64,000 nucleotides of DNA from Paracoccus acridae (lineage in GTDB: Bacteria > Pseudomonadota > Alphaproteobacteria > Rhodobacterales > Rhodobacteraceae), in NCBI RefSeq assembly GCF_014642735.1, contig NZ_BMIV01000008.1, positions 62,001 through 126,000 on the forward strand. Direction: 5' to 3'. Every line of letters begins with the position of its first letter. Position 1 is the first letter of the stretch. Position numbers and translations under genes: made by a program. The notes under the pieces were generated by a model. It was not told the origin of the DNA. It saw only the letters and a list, made by a program, of their open reading frames with translations, and did not search any database. Of the stretch, positions 18,275 to 27,853 are shown one piece after another.

Positions 18275-19741
18275 ATGGCCGAGGCATATCAACCCGCGGC
18301 GCCCGCGTCGCATCAACCCGAACTTCACCGCGTCATGGGACCAAAGCTGCTGCTCTTGTTCATCGTGGGCGACATCCTGGGAACCGGCGTCTATGCCCTG
18401 ACCGGGACCGTCGCGGCCGAGGTGGGTGGCGCCGCTTGGGCGCCCTTCCTGATCGCGTTCCTGGTCGCCACGATCACGGCGCTTTCCTATCTGGAACTGG
18501 TGACGCGCTATCCTCAGGCGGCAGGCGCCGCGCTTTATGCCCATCGCGCCTTCGGCATCCATTTCCTGACCTTCCTTGTGGCCTTTACGGTGATGTGCTC
18601 GGGGATCACCTCGGCCTCGACCGCGTCGAACGCATTCGCCGGCTTCCTGAACGATGGCTTCGGGCTGGGCTTCGAAAAGGGCGGTGCCGGGATCCTGCTG
18701 ATCGCGCTTGGCTTCATGGCCCTGGTCGCGGTCATCAACCTGCGCGGGGTGGGTGAAAGCGTCAAGGCGAACGTGATCCTGACCTGCGTTGAATTGACCG
18801 GGCTTCTGATGATCATCTTCGTGGGCTTCTATGCCATGTCCCAGGGCCGCGCTGACTTTTCCGAAGTGATGGTCTTTCGCTCGTCCGAGGAAAAGGGCGC
18901 CTTCCTGTCCCTGACCGCCGCCACCGCCCTGGCCTTCTTCGCCATGGTGGGCTTCGAGGATTCGGTCAACATGGCCGAGGAGGTCAAGGATCCCGTCCGC
19001 ATCTTCCCCCGCATCATGCTGATGGGGCTGGCGATCACCGGCGTGATCTATGTGCTGGTGTCCATCTGCGCGGTGGCGTTGGTGCCGGTGGGCGACCTGT
19101 CCGACCCCGACAAGGGCTCGGCCCTGACCCAGGTCGTGCGCGCGGGCGCGCCCAACCTGCCCTTCGACACGATCTTTCCCTTCATCGGCATGTTCGCTGT
19201 CGCCAATTCGGCGCTGATCAACATGCTGATGGCCAGCCGGCTCCTCTATGGCCTGGCGCGGCAGAGGGTGCTGCCGCACGGTCTGGGGCTCGTCCATCAC
19301 ACCCGCCGCACGCCCTGGGTGGCGATCCTGTTCACGACGGCCCTGGCTTTCGGGCTGATCTATTTCGTGGTCACGCGATCGAACCTTCCGGCGGTCAGCC
19401 TGCTGGGCGGCACGACGTCGCTGCTGTTGCTGTGCGTGTTCACGGTGGTCAACATATCGCTGATCGTGCTGCGCCGGCATCCCGCCGGACACGACCATTT
19501 CCGCGCCCCCAGGATCACCCCCTGGATCGGCGCGGTGACCTGCGCCTTCCTGGCCGGTCCCTGGGCGCGCAGTTCAGCGCAGATGGATCAATACCGCATC
19601 GCCGGATGGCTGCTGGGCATCGGGATCGTGCTGTGGGCGGCAACCTGGGTCTGGAACAAGGCGCGGCACAAGCCCCATCCGGGCAGCATGGGCGACATCG
19701 ACCAGATGCGGGAACATCATGGGGATTCGCCAAGGAACTGA
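18275..19741 (+). CDS. APC-family amino-acid permease
   Basis: This 488-residue permease starts at the ATG five bases after AAGGAGG (18263-18269); a GTG six bases earlier sits in the ribosome site. The first helix holds the APC motif GDILGTGVYALTG, and about 12 helices follow. FFAMVGFEDSVNMAEEVKDP is the conserved helix-6/loop segment seen in amino-acid permeases. It has no obvious operon partner; the substrate is probably an amino acid or amine, not determinable here. Confidence 0.85.
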   Translation: MAEAYQPAAPASHQPELHRVMGPKLLLLFIVGDILGTGVYALTGTVAAEVGGAAWAPFLIAFLVATITALSYLELVTRYPQAAGAALYAHRAFGIHFLTFLVAFTVMCSGITSASTASNAFAGFLNDGFGLGFEKGGAGILLIALGFMALVAVINLRGVGESVKANVILTCVELTGLLMIIFVGFYAMSQGRADFSEVMVFRSSEEKGAFLSLTAATALAFFAMVGFEDSVNMAEEVKDPVRIFPRIMLMGLAITGVIYVLVSICAVALVPVGDLSDPDKGSALTQVVRAGAPNLPFDTIFPFIGMFAVANSALINMLMASRLLYGLARQRVLPHGLGLVHHTRRTPWVAILFTTALAFGLIYFVVTRSNLPAVSLLGGTTSLLLLCVFTVVNISLIVLRRHPAGHDHFRAPRITPWIGAVTCAFLAGPWARSSAQMDQYRIAGWLLGIGIVLWAATWVWNKARHKPHPGSMGDIDQMREHHGDSPRN

Positions 19742-19763
19742 TCGTCACGCACCTTGGCAAAAA

Positions 19764-19840
19764 TGGCGATCCCGGAAGGAATCGAACCCTCAACCTGCCG
19801 ATTAGAAGTCGGCTGCTCTATCCAGTTGAGCTACGGGACC
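19764..19840 (-). tRNA. tRNA-Arg (anticodon TCT)
   Basis: The 77-base cloverleaf has acceptor strands GGTCCCG/CGGGATC (one G-T wobble), discriminator G and an encoded CCA. The anticodon stem GCCGA/TCGGC encloses loop CTTCTAA with anticodon TCT. The T-arm contains GGTTCGATTCC. It decodes AGA (and AGG by wobble), which are rare in this GC-rich genome. Confidence 0.95.
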
Positions 19841-19881
19841 GTCTGGCCGATCTCTTGCGGGATTGCGCGGCGATGCGCAAG

Positions 19882-20349
19882 TCACAGCATGCGCGTCATG
19901 AAAACGCTGTTCGGATCCGGTTGATACGCGCCGAAGGGCGGGCATTCGGCAAAACCACCGCGCGCATACAGGCGCCGCGCCGCCGCAAAACTGGCCTGCG
20001 CCCCGGTTTCCAGCGACAGGCGCGTCAGCCCCGACTGCCGGGCGTGGTCCGACAGCCGGTCCAGCATCAGCCGCGACAACCCCGCCCCCCGGGCCTCGGC
20101 CAGGACGTGCATGGACTTGATCTCTCCATGCATGGGGTCCAGGCGCTTCAGCGCGGCCATTCCCACCGCGATACCGTCCCGCCGAAGTACGAAAAAGTCG
20201 ATGTCCGGCGAGACCAGAGTTTCGCGCGGCATCATGTGAATGGATTCGGGCGGCGTATCAGCATGCATTTCCGCCGTGTGCCGCTGAAACAGCAGGCCCA
20301 GGTCTTCGGTCAGCGGGGATTCAAGGGTAAAGGACAGGGACTGAGTCAA
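19882..20349 (-). CDS. GNAT-family N-acetyltransferase
   Basis: This 155-residue protein carries the acetyl-CoA-binding motif A with KSMHVLAEARGAGLSRLMLDRL (about residues 78-99) and ends in a typical beta-strand (GGFAECPPFGAY). The cofactor loop reads ARGAGL instead of RRQGIG, within family variation. The acceptor substrate is unknown. It is isolated between the tRNA and carD. Confidence 0.8.
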   Translation of the reverse strand: MTQSLSFTLESPLTEDLGLLFQRHTAEMHADTPPESIHMMPRETLVSPDIDFFVLRRDGIAVGMAALKRLDPMHGEIKSMHVLAEARGAGLSRLMLDRLSDHARQSGLTRLSLETGAQASFAAARRLYARGGFAECPPFGAYQPDPNSVFMTRML

Positions 20350-20404
20350 GGCAACCTCGGGTGGGGGGCGCGGCAGGCAAGCGTTGCAGCGATTGCGGCA
20401 GAAT

Positions 20405-20434
20405 CGAAAAAGGGCGGCCCCGCGGACCGCCCTT
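20405..20434 (-). terminator. Rho-independent terminator after carD
   Basis: On the minus strand an 8-bp stem AAGGGCGG/CCGCCCTT with a 9-base loop ends in a run of T (the A-run at 20407-20411 on the plus strand). It lies 19 bases beyond the carD stop. Confidence 0.85.
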
Positions 20435-20452
20435 CAGAAAGTCGGAAAACAA

Positions 20453-20962
20453 TCAGGCGGCGCGGGTCAGCAGCACTTCCTCGACCCGCTTCTGGGCGGC
20501 GCCTTCATCCAGCCCGTTGACGGCCGCCACTTCGCGGGTCAGGCGGTCCAGGGCCGCTTCGTAAAGCTGGCGTTCGGAATAGGACTGTTCGCGCTGATCG
20601 TCGTTGCGATGCAGGTCGCGCACGACCTCGGCAATGGACATCAGATCGCCCGAGTTGATCTTCTGGTCATATTCCTGCGCGCGGCGCGACCACATGGCGC
20701 GTTTCACACGGGCCTTGCCCTTCAGGGTTTCCAGCGCACGGTCGATCAGGTCAGGCGTCGACAGGCTCCGCATCCCGATCTCGGACGCGCGGGCGGTCGG
20801 AACGCGCAGGGTCATCTTGTCTTTCTCAAAGGAGATGACGAACATCTCCAACCGCAGCCCTGCGACTTCCTGCTCTTCGATCGACACGATCCGGCCGACA
20901 CCATGGGCCGGATAGACGACGAAATCATCAGGGCGAAATTCGTTCTTCTTGGTCTTGGACAT
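20453..20962 (-). CDS. carD: CarD/CdnL-family RNA polymerase-binding regulator
   Basis: This 169-residue protein has an N-terminal CarD_CdnL_TRCF domain (residues about 9-65: FRPDDFVVYPAHGVGRIVSIEEQEV) that binds the RNA polymerase beta subunit. A helical C-terminal DNA-binding region contains KRAMWSRRAQEYDQKINSGDL and an RNDDQREQSYSERQLYE segment. It stabilises open complexes at housekeeping promoters in studied bacteria. AGAGGAAG lies upstream of the chosen ATG. It is preceded by a long leader region and followed by a strong terminator, so it is probably monocistronic. Confidence 0.93.
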   Translation of the reverse strand: MSKTKKNEFRPDDFVVYPAHGVGRIVSIEEQEVAGLRLEMFVISFEKDKMTLRVPTARASEIGMRSLSTPDLIDRALETLKGKARVKRAMWSRRAQEYDQKINSGDLMSIAEVVRDLHRNDDQREQSYSERQLYEAALDRLTREVAAVNGLDEGAAQKRVEEVLLTRAA

Positions 20963-21310
20963 CTGGCTTCCTCTAGGTAGTGCCTTCCGGAAGAAGGACA
21001 CAAAAGAACCGAAAGCAGCCAAACTGCCTCCGGCCTGTTCATTGTCGTCAGGTTGTTTCCGCCCGGCAGAGGCAGGAAAACGGTAAGCTTGGGGCGCACA
21101 TCCTTTGGGCCTCTGACTCCCATCAGATGCGAATATAGCGAGATCATAACACAAAATGGACGCCAAAAAAAGCGTCGCGATCAAGCGTCAAAGCCGCAGA
21201 ACAAGGATAATTTTCGACAATTTGTCAAAGACTTGTCCCGACCTTCCAGTGGTCGGGCCAGTTGAGGGCTTCGAATCGCGTCATGATTGACGCGACGTCG
21301 CCTGGACCGA
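20963..21310. other. 348-base intergenic region between fdxA and carD
   Basis: I see no gene here. It is distinctly AT-richer than its surroundings around 21130-21230. It contains a 7-bp hairpin CGCGTCA/TGACGCG (21278-21295) and a CCCGACC/GGTCGGG hairpin (about 21237-21256), both downstream of fdxA. A GACAA-T-TTGTC dyad lies at 21216-21226. It must contain the carD promoter and perhaps a factor-dependent fdxA terminator, but no clean -35/-10 pair is seen for carD. Confidence 0.5.
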
Positions 21311-21649
<339 letters not shown>

Positions 21650-21675
21650 CGCAGGCTCCATCTCCGTCAGGGCGC

Positions 21676-21704
21676 TAGTTACGCCCCGGCGGCTGATCAT
21701 TCAA
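21676..21704 (-). promoter_or_regulatory. Sigma-70-like promoter of fdxA
   Basis: TTGAAT (21704-21699) and TAACTA (21681-21676) are 17 bases apart on the minus strand. Transcription would start about 20 bases before the fdxA ATG. Confidence 0.5.
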
Positions 21705-21797
21705 GGCCGCAGCCTTGGAAAAGACTGCCGTTCGCCGAAAGGCCTGAAGGCGCAAATGCCTTTCCCAAAGGGTGCGGCAGCGACGAACATCGGGCCG

Positions 21798-22076
21798 TCA
21801 GGCCTGTTCGTCCAGGTCGAGATAAAGGCCCTGCGCTTCCGTCGCGGGACCACGCCGATGGCCAAGCGCCGCAACCTCGAGGGCGCGAACATGGCCGAAG
21901 GCCGACACCACGATCCGGTCGCCGGGCCGGACCAGCTTGCCAGGCTTGTTGCAGGGCTGATCGTTCACCCGGACGCCGCCCGCCTCGATCCGTTCGACGG
22001 CAATCGCGCGGGACTTGAAGACCCGCGCGAAGAACAGCCACTTGTCCAGACGGATGCCGTCCAGTCCGTCGGTCAC
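21798..22076 (-). CDS. S4-domain RNA-binding protein, Hsp15/HslR-like
   Basis: This 92-residue protein is almost entirely an S4 domain (IRLDKWLFFARVFKSR, GGVRVNDQPCNKPGKLVRPGDRIVV). Hsp15 binds free 50S subunits carrying nascent chains; E. coli HslR has a basic tail of about 40 more residues that is absent here. Its start overlaps the stop of the helicase gene by four bases (ATGA), so an RNA helicase and a small RNA-binding protein are made together. Confidence 0.85.
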   Translation of the reverse strand: MTDGLDGIRLDKWLFFARVFKSRAIAVERIEAGGVRVNDQPCNKPGKLVRPGDRIVVSAFGHVRALEVAALGHRRGPATEAQGLYLDLDEQA

Positions 22077-25015
22077 TTCTTGTCCTTCAAGGCCGCAAGG
22101 ATCGCGAAGGGACTGTCGGGATCGGCCTTCCTCTCGGGACGCGAGGAGAAGGTCGCAGGCTTGTTGTGCTGCGGCTTGCCGCCCTTCTTGAAGTTGTCCT
22201 TGCCGCGCGGCTTGCCGCCTTCGCCATGATTGCGGTCCTCGCGGCGTTCCCGGTTGGGGCGTCCGCCTTCCGGGCGGCCCTGACGGTCGCCTTGCGCCGG
22301 ACGTTCGCCCCGATCCTGCCGTTCGGCGCGGGGTTCGCGCGGACCATCCTGCGCGGCGTCACGGCGCGGCCCGCCGCGACGCCCCTGCCCGTCGCCTTGC
22401 GGACGACGGTTCGGGCGGGGTTTCGGTGCCCAGCGGAAGGTATAGAAGACCTCCATCTCGGGGGCGGCCTCCTCGACAGGCTCGCCTGCGGCCTCGGCCT
22501 CGAGGCGGCGCTTTTCGGCCTGCTCGGCTTCCCAGCGTGCCCGGGTCTCGGCCGCAAGGACGCTTTCCTCCTCGGTCATCGGCGCGTCGGAGGCCTCGCC
22601 CTCGGGCGCGGGCACCGCGACCGGCGCCTCGGCTGCCTTGACCTTGGCCCGTTCGCCCTTTTCGGCGGCATAGCCCAGGCCTTCCATCAGACGAGAGAAC
22701 TGTTCCAGCGTCATGCCGGTGATCGACAGCATGTCGGGATTCGCCTCGAAGCCGCCGCGCGTGTCCTGGGTGCGCAGCAGGTCAGCCAGCCGTTCCAGCA
22801 TGTCGATGCGGATCGCGCGGTCTCCGGCGGGGCGATAGCCTGACAGCGTATAATGCTGTTCCGGCACGTCGGCGATATGCGGGATCGTGACAAGGCCGGG
22901 GGGCGGGCTTTCCGGGAAGGTGTCCAGGCCTTCCGCCAGCGACCACAGGACCAGCCGCAGCCGGGTCGGCGCGGGCTTCAGCAGCGCGGGCATGAAGATC
23001 GTGAATTGGCCGAAGCGGACGCCGTGCTTGCGCAGCGCGCCGCGCGCGTCCTGGTCCAGTTCCTTCACCTCGTGCGCCACGCCATCACGCGGCAGGATGC
23101 CCAGCGATTCGACCAACCGGAAGGCGAAGCCGCGCGCAAGGCCGGTCAGGGCTTCGTCCTTCTGCAGGGTCAACAGGGGCTCGAACAGCGCGGCGACCTT
23201 GCGGTCGATGAAATGCTGCAGCCGGCGCTTCACCTTCTCGGCGATCTCGGGGCCGGCTTCCTCATCCACGAAAACCTCGACGCCGGGATGCAGCGCATCC
23301 GACCCGCGCACCAGCTTGCCGACGGCAGAGGCGCCCCACATCAGGCCGCCCTGTTCGGTGTAATCCAGCTCGGTATCGGGCGCGTTATAGAACCGATCCG
23401 CTCTCAGGTGGAACTCGGGGCGCAGCGCCTCGTAGCTGGCGCGGTTCAGCATCCGTGCCTCGTCGGCCGATCCGGTCTGGTCGGGGCGAAAGCGGAAACC
23501 TTCCAGACGGCCGGCAAATTCGCCCTCGACCGTCACTTCGCCCTTGTCGTTCACTTCGGCCACAAGGCTCTCCTTCTGCTTGAGCCGGCGCAGCAGCACC
23601 GAGGTGCGCCGGTCCACAAATCGTTGGGTCAGCGCCGCGTGCAAGGCGTCTGACAATCGGTCTTCTACCGCGCGCGTCTCGCCGCGCCAATGGCTTTCGT
23701 CCTGAACCCAGCCAGATCTCTGCGCGACATAGGTCCAGGTGCGGATATAGGCCAGCCGCTTCGAGATGGCGTCGATGTCGCCATGCGTCCGGTCGATCCG
23801 CTTGATCGCATTGCCCAGCCAGTCGGACGGGATCGCCCCATCCTGCAGGAACCCGAAGATTCGCGCCAGCAAACTGGTGTGTTCGGCAGGGGAAATGCCG
23901 CGGAAATCCGGCACGCGGCAGACATCCCACAAAAGCCGCACGTCCTGCCCGCCGCGCACGCGGTCGCGGATTTCCGGCAATTCGCGCAGGGTCTTGAGCG
24001 CCTGCACGTCATCGGCATCCCGCCCCTTGCCCAGCAAGGCATGGCCCGACGGCGCCTCCAGGCTTTCGACCAGCCGGTCCATCGTGCCGAATTGCAGGTC
24101 CGAATTGCGCCAGGTCAGCCGCTGGATCGGGGCGAAGCGATGGTTCTCGATCGCGTCGATCAGGCCTTCGTCCAGGATCTCGGCCTCTCCGGTGACGCCG
24201 AAGGTGCCGGATTCGGTATGGCGCCCTGCCCGGCCCGCGATCTGGCCCATCTCGTGCGGGAACAGCGGGCGGACGCGGCGGCCGTCGAACTTGTGCGTGG
24301 CGGAAAAGGCCACATGCCGGATATCCAGGTTCAGGCCCATGCCGATGGCATCGGTGGCGACCAGGTAATCCACCTCTCCGGCCTGATACATCGCGACCTG
24401 GGCGTTGCGGGTGCGGGGCGACAGCGCGCCCATCACCACCGCGCAGCCGCCTTTCTGCCGCCGGATCAGTTCGGCCATGGCATAGACGTCATCGACGGAA
24501 AATCCGACGATGGCCGACCGCGCCGGCATCCGCGACAGCTTCTTCGACCCCGACCAGGACAGTTGCGACAGCCGGTCACGCCGCTGGAACTGCACGCCGG
24601 GGATCAGTTGGGCGATGGCCGGGCGCATCGTGTCGCTGCCCAGAAACAGCGTCTCGTGCAGCCCGCGCATCTTCAGCAGCCGGTCGGTGAAGACATGGCC
24701 GCGTTCGGGATCGGCGCAAAGCTGGATCTCGTCGATGGCCACGAAATCGGCGGCAATGTCGGGCATAGCCTCGGTGGTGGCGACCCAGTATTGCACCCGT
24801 TCCGGGACGATCCGTTCTTCGCCCGTGACAAGGGCCACGACCGAAGGCCCCCGCGCACGCACGATGCGGTCATAGACCTCGCGCGCCAGAAGACGCAGCG
24901 GCAGGCCGATGACGCCGGTGCGATGGGCCAGCATCCGCTCGATCGCGTAATGGGTTTTCCCGGTATTGGTCGGGCCAAGGATGGCCGTGACGCGGCCGCG
25001 TTCATGAATTGTCAT
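22073..25015 (-). CDS. SUV3-like DExH-box RNA helicase with basic glycine/arginine-rich tail
   Basis: This 980-residue helicase has motif I GPTNTGKT (residues 14-21), motif II DEIQ near residue 95, and motif III-like FLGSDT. The C-terminal RecA lobe ends in the arginine-finger motif QIAGRAGRH. This matches mitochondrial SUV3 and its alphaproteobacterial homologues (mgpS-like). A central region with no catalytic motifs follows. From residue 867 to the end is a 114-residue low-complexity tail rich in R, G, D and P, likely disordered and RNA-binding. It overlaps the S4 gene and begins three bases after the TPR gene. In mitochondria SUV3 feeds RNA to a 3'-5' exonuclease; the bacterial role is inferred. 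Confidence 0.9.
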   Translation of the reverse strand: MTIHERGRVTAILGPTNTGKTHYAIERMLAHRTGVIGLPLRLLAREVYDRIVRARGPSVVALVTGEERIVPERVQYWVATTEAMPDIAADFVAIDEIQLCADPERGHVFTDRLLKMRGLHETLFLGSDTMRPAIAQLIPGVQFQRRDRLSQLSWSGSKKLSRMPARSAIVGFSVDDVYAMAELIRRQKGGCAVVMGALSPRTRNAQVAMYQAGEVDYLVATDAIGMGLNLDIRHVAFSATHKFDGRRVRPLFPHEMGQIAGRAGRHTESGTFGVTGEAEILDEGLIDAIENHRFAPIQRLTWRNSDLQFGTMDRLVESLEAPSGHALLGKGRDADDVQALKTLRELPEIRDRVRGGQDVRLLWDVCRVPDFRGISPAEHTSLLARIFGFLQDGAIPSDWLGNAIKRIDRTHGDIDAISKRLAYIRTWTYVAQRSGWVQDESHWRGETRAVEDRLSDALHAALTQRFVDRRTSVLLRRLKQKESLVAEVNDKGEVTVEGEFAGRLEGFRFRPDQTGSADEARMLNRASYEALRPEFHLRADRFYNAPDTELDYTEQGGLMWGASAVGKLVRGSDALHPGVEVFVDEEAGPEIAEKVKRRLQHFIDRKVAALFEPLLTLQKDEALTGLARGFAFRLVESLGILPRDGVAHEVKELDQDARGALRKHGVRFGQFTIFMPALLKPAPTRLRLVLWSLAEGLDTFPESPPPGLVTIPHIADVPEQHYTLSGYRPAGDRAIRIDMLERLADLLRTQDTRGGFEANPDMLSITGMTLEQFSRLMEGLGYAAEKGERAKVKAAEAPVAVPAPEGEASDAPMTEEESVLAAETRARWEAEQAEKRRLEAEAAGEPVEEAAPEMEVFYTFRWAPKPRPNRRPQGDGQGRRGGPRRDAAQDGPREPRAERQDRGERPAQGDRQGRPEGGRPNRERREDRNHGEGGKPRGKDNFKKGGKPQHNKPATFSSRPERKADPDSPFAILAALKDKK

Positions 25016-25018
25016 GGG

Positions 25019-25612
25019 CTAGATATCGGTGCCGTCTTGCTGGCGTTCCAGACGCGCCGCGCCATCAATCGCCTCTTGCTGGTGGGGATGTATCGCCAGG
25101 CTTGCGCGATAGGCGGCAAGGGCGCGTTCGATATCGCCCGTTTCCTCCAGCATGAAGCCCAATTGCGTCAGCGCGGGAAAATGACGAGGTTCCAGTTGCA
25201 GCGCGCGCGCCAGGTCGCCGATGGCGGGGCCGAACTGGCCCAAGGCCGCATAGGCGGCGGCGCGGGCCTGAAATCCCGTCGCGAAATCCGGGGCATGATC
25301 CGTCAGGGCTGTCAGATGGCCCAGGGCCGTCGCGGGATCGCCTTCATCCAGGGCCTTTTCCCCCCGTTGCAGCAGAACATCCATCGCGGCGGATCCCGAC
25401 TTGGACCATTCGCGCAGGATATCCGATTCGGCGATGCGCCAGCTTTCGCCCTGCGGTTCGGCCAGACGGCGAAACAGTTCCTCCATGTCGGGGCGATCCT
25501 GTGCAGCCAGGCCCCCTGCAAACAGAAATGTCGCGCAAATTAGGAAAAACGTAGCTATTCGATGGCGGATTGCCGCGACGACATTATGGAAAATGTGGCA
25601 ATCCGGGCGCAT
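25019..25612 (-). CDS. Exported TPR-repeat protein
   Basis: This 197-residue protein has an N-terminal signal segment at about residues 15-37 (HRIATFFLICATFLFAGGLAAQ) and about three tetratricopeptide repeats in residues 80-185 (ALDEGDPATALGHLTAL, AALGQFGPAIGDLARALQLEP, EETGDIERALAAYRASLAIHP). It is likely periplasmic and a protein-protein interaction module. No good Shine-Dalgarno is visible before the chosen ATG. It is three bases upstream of the helicase gene and divergent from the SCP2 gene. Function unknown. Confidence 0.75.
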   Translation of the reverse strand: MRPDCHIFHNVVAAIRHRIATFFLICATFLFAGGLAAQDRPDMEELFRRLAEPQGESWRIAESDILREWSKSGSAAMDVLLQRGEKALDEGDPATALGHLTALTDHAPDFATGFQARAAAYAALGQFGPAIGDLARALQLEPRHFPALTQLGFMLEETGDIERALAAYRASLAIHPHQQEAIDGAARLERQQDGTDI

Positions 25613-25673
25613 ATCATGGATCTTAACCAGCCCGTCTGCCGGGCGCCAGCCCAACCGAAGGAAAGACCTGAAA

Positions 25674-25958
25674 ATGAGCAATGTTGTGAATGCCGCCGTC
25701 GAAAAACTGAACCAGAAGATCGGCAGCTTCGGTTCGACCGCCAAGTTCGTGATCGAGGATGAGGGCGCTATCATGATCGACGAGAACGGCGTTCGCGCGG
25801 GCGACGAAGAAGCCGAGGTGACGCTGTTCGCCAATCGTGACACCTTCGAAGGCATCCTGAACGGCAGCGTGAACCCCGCCACCGCCTTCATGACCGGCAA
25901 GCTGAAGATCGACGGGTCGATGGGCGTCGCCATGCAGCTGGGCCAAGCGCTGTCCTGA
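25674..25958 (+). CDS. SCP2 sterol-carrier-domain protein
   Basis: This 94-residue protein is a single SCP2 domain. FVIEDEGAIMIDENGVRAGDEEAEVTLFANRDTF and the conserved end NPATAFMTGKLKIDGSMGVAMQLGQAL are clear. It probably binds acyl or lipid ligands in the cytoplasm. AAGGAAAG precedes the ATG at 25674. It ends five bases before the hydrolase gene, so a lipid-related pair is likely. Confidence 0.88.
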   Translation: MSNVVNAAVEKLNQKIGSFGSTAKFVIEDEGAIMIDENGVRAGDEEAEVTLFANRDTFEGILNGSVNPATAFMTGKLKIDGSMGVAMQLGQALS

Positions 25959-25963
25959 TCGCG

Positions 25964-26911
25964 ATGCGCGGCAAGGCCGCACCCTTCAGGCAACTGCCGG
26001 GCGATCCTTTTGGCCCTGCGCAGGCCTTCTGGGTGCAGGCCGATGATGATGTGACGCTGCGGCTTGCCCATTGGGCGGCCGTATCGGACAGCCGGGGCAG
26101 CATCCTGCTGTTTCCCGGCCGCACCGAATATGTCGAAAAATACGCAGGCATCGCCGCCGCGTTGACCAAGGCGGGATATGACGTGCTGGCGATCGACTGG
26201 CGCGGCCAGGGGATGTCGGACCGCCTTTTGCCCGATGCGCGGCTGGGCCATGTGGGCCAGTTCGCCGACTATCAGCGCGATGTGGTGGAAATGGTCGCTG
26301 CCGCCACGGAACGCGATCTTCCCAGACCATGGCACCTTCTGGCCCATTCAATGGGCGGCTGCATCGGGCTGGCGGCCCTTCATCAGGGTCTTCCGGTCGC
26401 ATCAGCGGCGTTTTCGGCCCCCATGTGGGGGATCAACCTTCGCCAGATGCCGCACGGGGTGGCCGTGGGCATGGCCTATCTGGCCGGACGGCTGGGGCGT
26501 GGCGGACGTCCCGCGCCGGGCAGCGGAGCCCTGGAAACATACGTCCTGGAAGAAAGCTTCAACGCCAACCTGCTGACCACCGACCCCGACGAATGGTGCC
26601 GGATGGTCCGTCAGGCGGCGGCCTGGCCCGACATGACCTTGGGCGGGGCCAGCTTCGACTGGGTGGGCAAGGCATTGAACGAATGCAGCCGCCTGGCCCG
26701 GATGCCGTCGCCCGATCTTCCCGCCCTTGCCGCCTTGGGCGGGCAGGAAAAGGTCGTCTCGCCCACGGCGATCCGCGACCGGATCGCCCGATGGCCGGAT
26801 GCGCGCCTGCTGGAGTTCCCGGAGGCGCGGCATGAAATCATGATGTGCACCCCCGAACGGCGCAGGGCATTCCTGTCGGCAGCCCTGGCCCTGTTCGAAG
26901 GCGCGGCCTGA
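25964..26911 (+). CDS. Alpha/beta hydrolase, lysophospholipase PldB-like
   Basis: This 315-residue hydrolase has the nucleophile elbow AHSMGG, an oxyanion loop near LLFPGRTEYVEKY, the IDWRGQGMSD strand typical of lysophospholipase/monoacylglycerol-lipase members, and a C-terminal histidine in EARHEIMM. There is no signal peptide. It probably acts on lysophospholipid or another acyl ester. It lies with the SCP2 gene and is convergent with corC (stops abut). Confidence 0.85.
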   Translation: MRGKAAPFRQLPGDPFGPAQAFWVQADDDVTLRLAHWAAVSDSRGSILLFPGRTEYVEKYAGIAAALTKAGYDVLAIDWRGQGMSDRLLPDARLGHVGQFADYQRDVVEMVAAATERDLPRPWHLLAHSMGGCIGLAALHQGLPVASAAFSAPMWGINLRQMPHGVAVGMAYLAGRLGRGGRPAPGSGALETYVLEESFNANLLTTDPDEWCRMVRQAAAWPDMTLGGASFDWVGKALNECSRLARMPSPDLPALAALGGQEKVVSPTAIRDRIARWPDARLLEFPEARHEIMMCTPERRRAFLSAALALFEGAA

Positions 26912-27853
26912 TCAGCCTTTCTCGCCGGGCACGGCCTGCGGGATATGAACAGGCCGGACACTGTCGGCCATGACCGCCGCAGGCAGGCGCAGTCGCACTG
27001 TCTTGATGCGGCGCGGATCGGCATCGACCACCTCGAATTCGGCGCCCGAGGCATGGGGAATCACCTCGCCCTGCGCGGGCAAGTGGCCTGCCAGCACGAA
27101 GATCAGCCCGCCCAGGGTGTCGATGTCCTCATCTTCGTCCTCGCCGGTCAGGGTCAACCCTGTTTCCGTCTCGACATCGTTGACTGGGGCGCGGGCCTGG
27201 ATCAGCCACTGCCCGGGCTTTTCCACCACCCACAGGCTGCCCTCGGCCTCGTCATGCTCGTCCTCGATCTCGCCGATGACCTGTTCAATCAGATCCTCGA
27301 TGGTGACAAGGCCGTCCACCCCGCCGTATTCGTCGATCACCAGGGCCATGTGGATGCGCTTCTGCTGCATCTGCTGCAACAGAACGCCGATGGGCATCGA
27401 CGGCGGGACATACAGCAGGGGCCGCAGCATGGGGCGCAGATTGAAGTCGCCGCCCTGGCCGAACCCGTGCTTCAACGCCAGGTCCTTCAGATGGATCATG
27501 CCCAAGGGGCTGTCCAGCGTCTCGTCATAGATGGGCAGGCGGGAAAAGCCGTGCTCGCGGAACAGCACGACCAGATCGTCAAGGCTGCTTGTCTCGGGCG
27601 CGGCGACCATTTCGGCCTTGGGGACCGCGACATCGTCCACGCGCATGCGCCGCAGGTTGACCATGCCGGGCACGACGGGGGCAGGTCTGTCGCCGTCGTC
27701 CGCGTCATCGTCCGCGCCTTTCAGGGCATCGAAGAACCGCCCCAGGAAACCGCGCGAACTAGGAAGATCCCGTCCCTCCCCTCCGATGCCGTCCGCCTCG
27801 GAGGCGGCATCGGCACCAAGGGGGTGGCCGGGTAATCGAGACTCGGAGTTCAT
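26912..27853 (-). CDS. corC: CorC/HlyC-type protein with paired CBS domains
   Basis: This 313-residue protein without membrane domain has CBS domains at about 75-200 (PKAEMVAAPETSSLDDLVVLF, MALVIDEYGGVDGLVTIEDLIEQVIGEIEDEHD) and a C-terminal CorC_HlyC (FAD-PCMH-like) domain from about 210. Such proteins influence divalent-cation handling. It overlaps ybeY by one base, the usual phoH-ybeY-corC arrangement; lnt, which often follows, is not here. Confidence 0.92.
   Translation of the reverse strand: MNSESRLPGHPLGADAASEADGIGGEGRDLPSSRGFLGRFFDALKGADDDADDGDRPAPVVPGMVNLRRMRVDDVAVPKAEMVAAPETSSLDDLVVLFREHGFSRLPIYDETLDSPLGMIHLKDLALKHGFGQGGDFNLRPMLRPLLYVPPSMPIGVLLQQMQQKRIHMALVIDEYGGVDGLVTIEDLIEQVIGEIEDEHDEAEGSLWVVEKPGQWLIQARAPVNDVETETGLTLTGEDEDEDIDTLGGLIFVLAGHLPAQGEVIPHASGAEFEVVDADPRRIKTVRLRLPAAVMADSVRPVHIPQAVPGEKG

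Noticed and set aside
19764..19840. tRNA-Arg as an integration site of a mobile element
   Set aside because: No integrase, direct repeat of the tRNA 3' end, or foreign-looking genes nearby.
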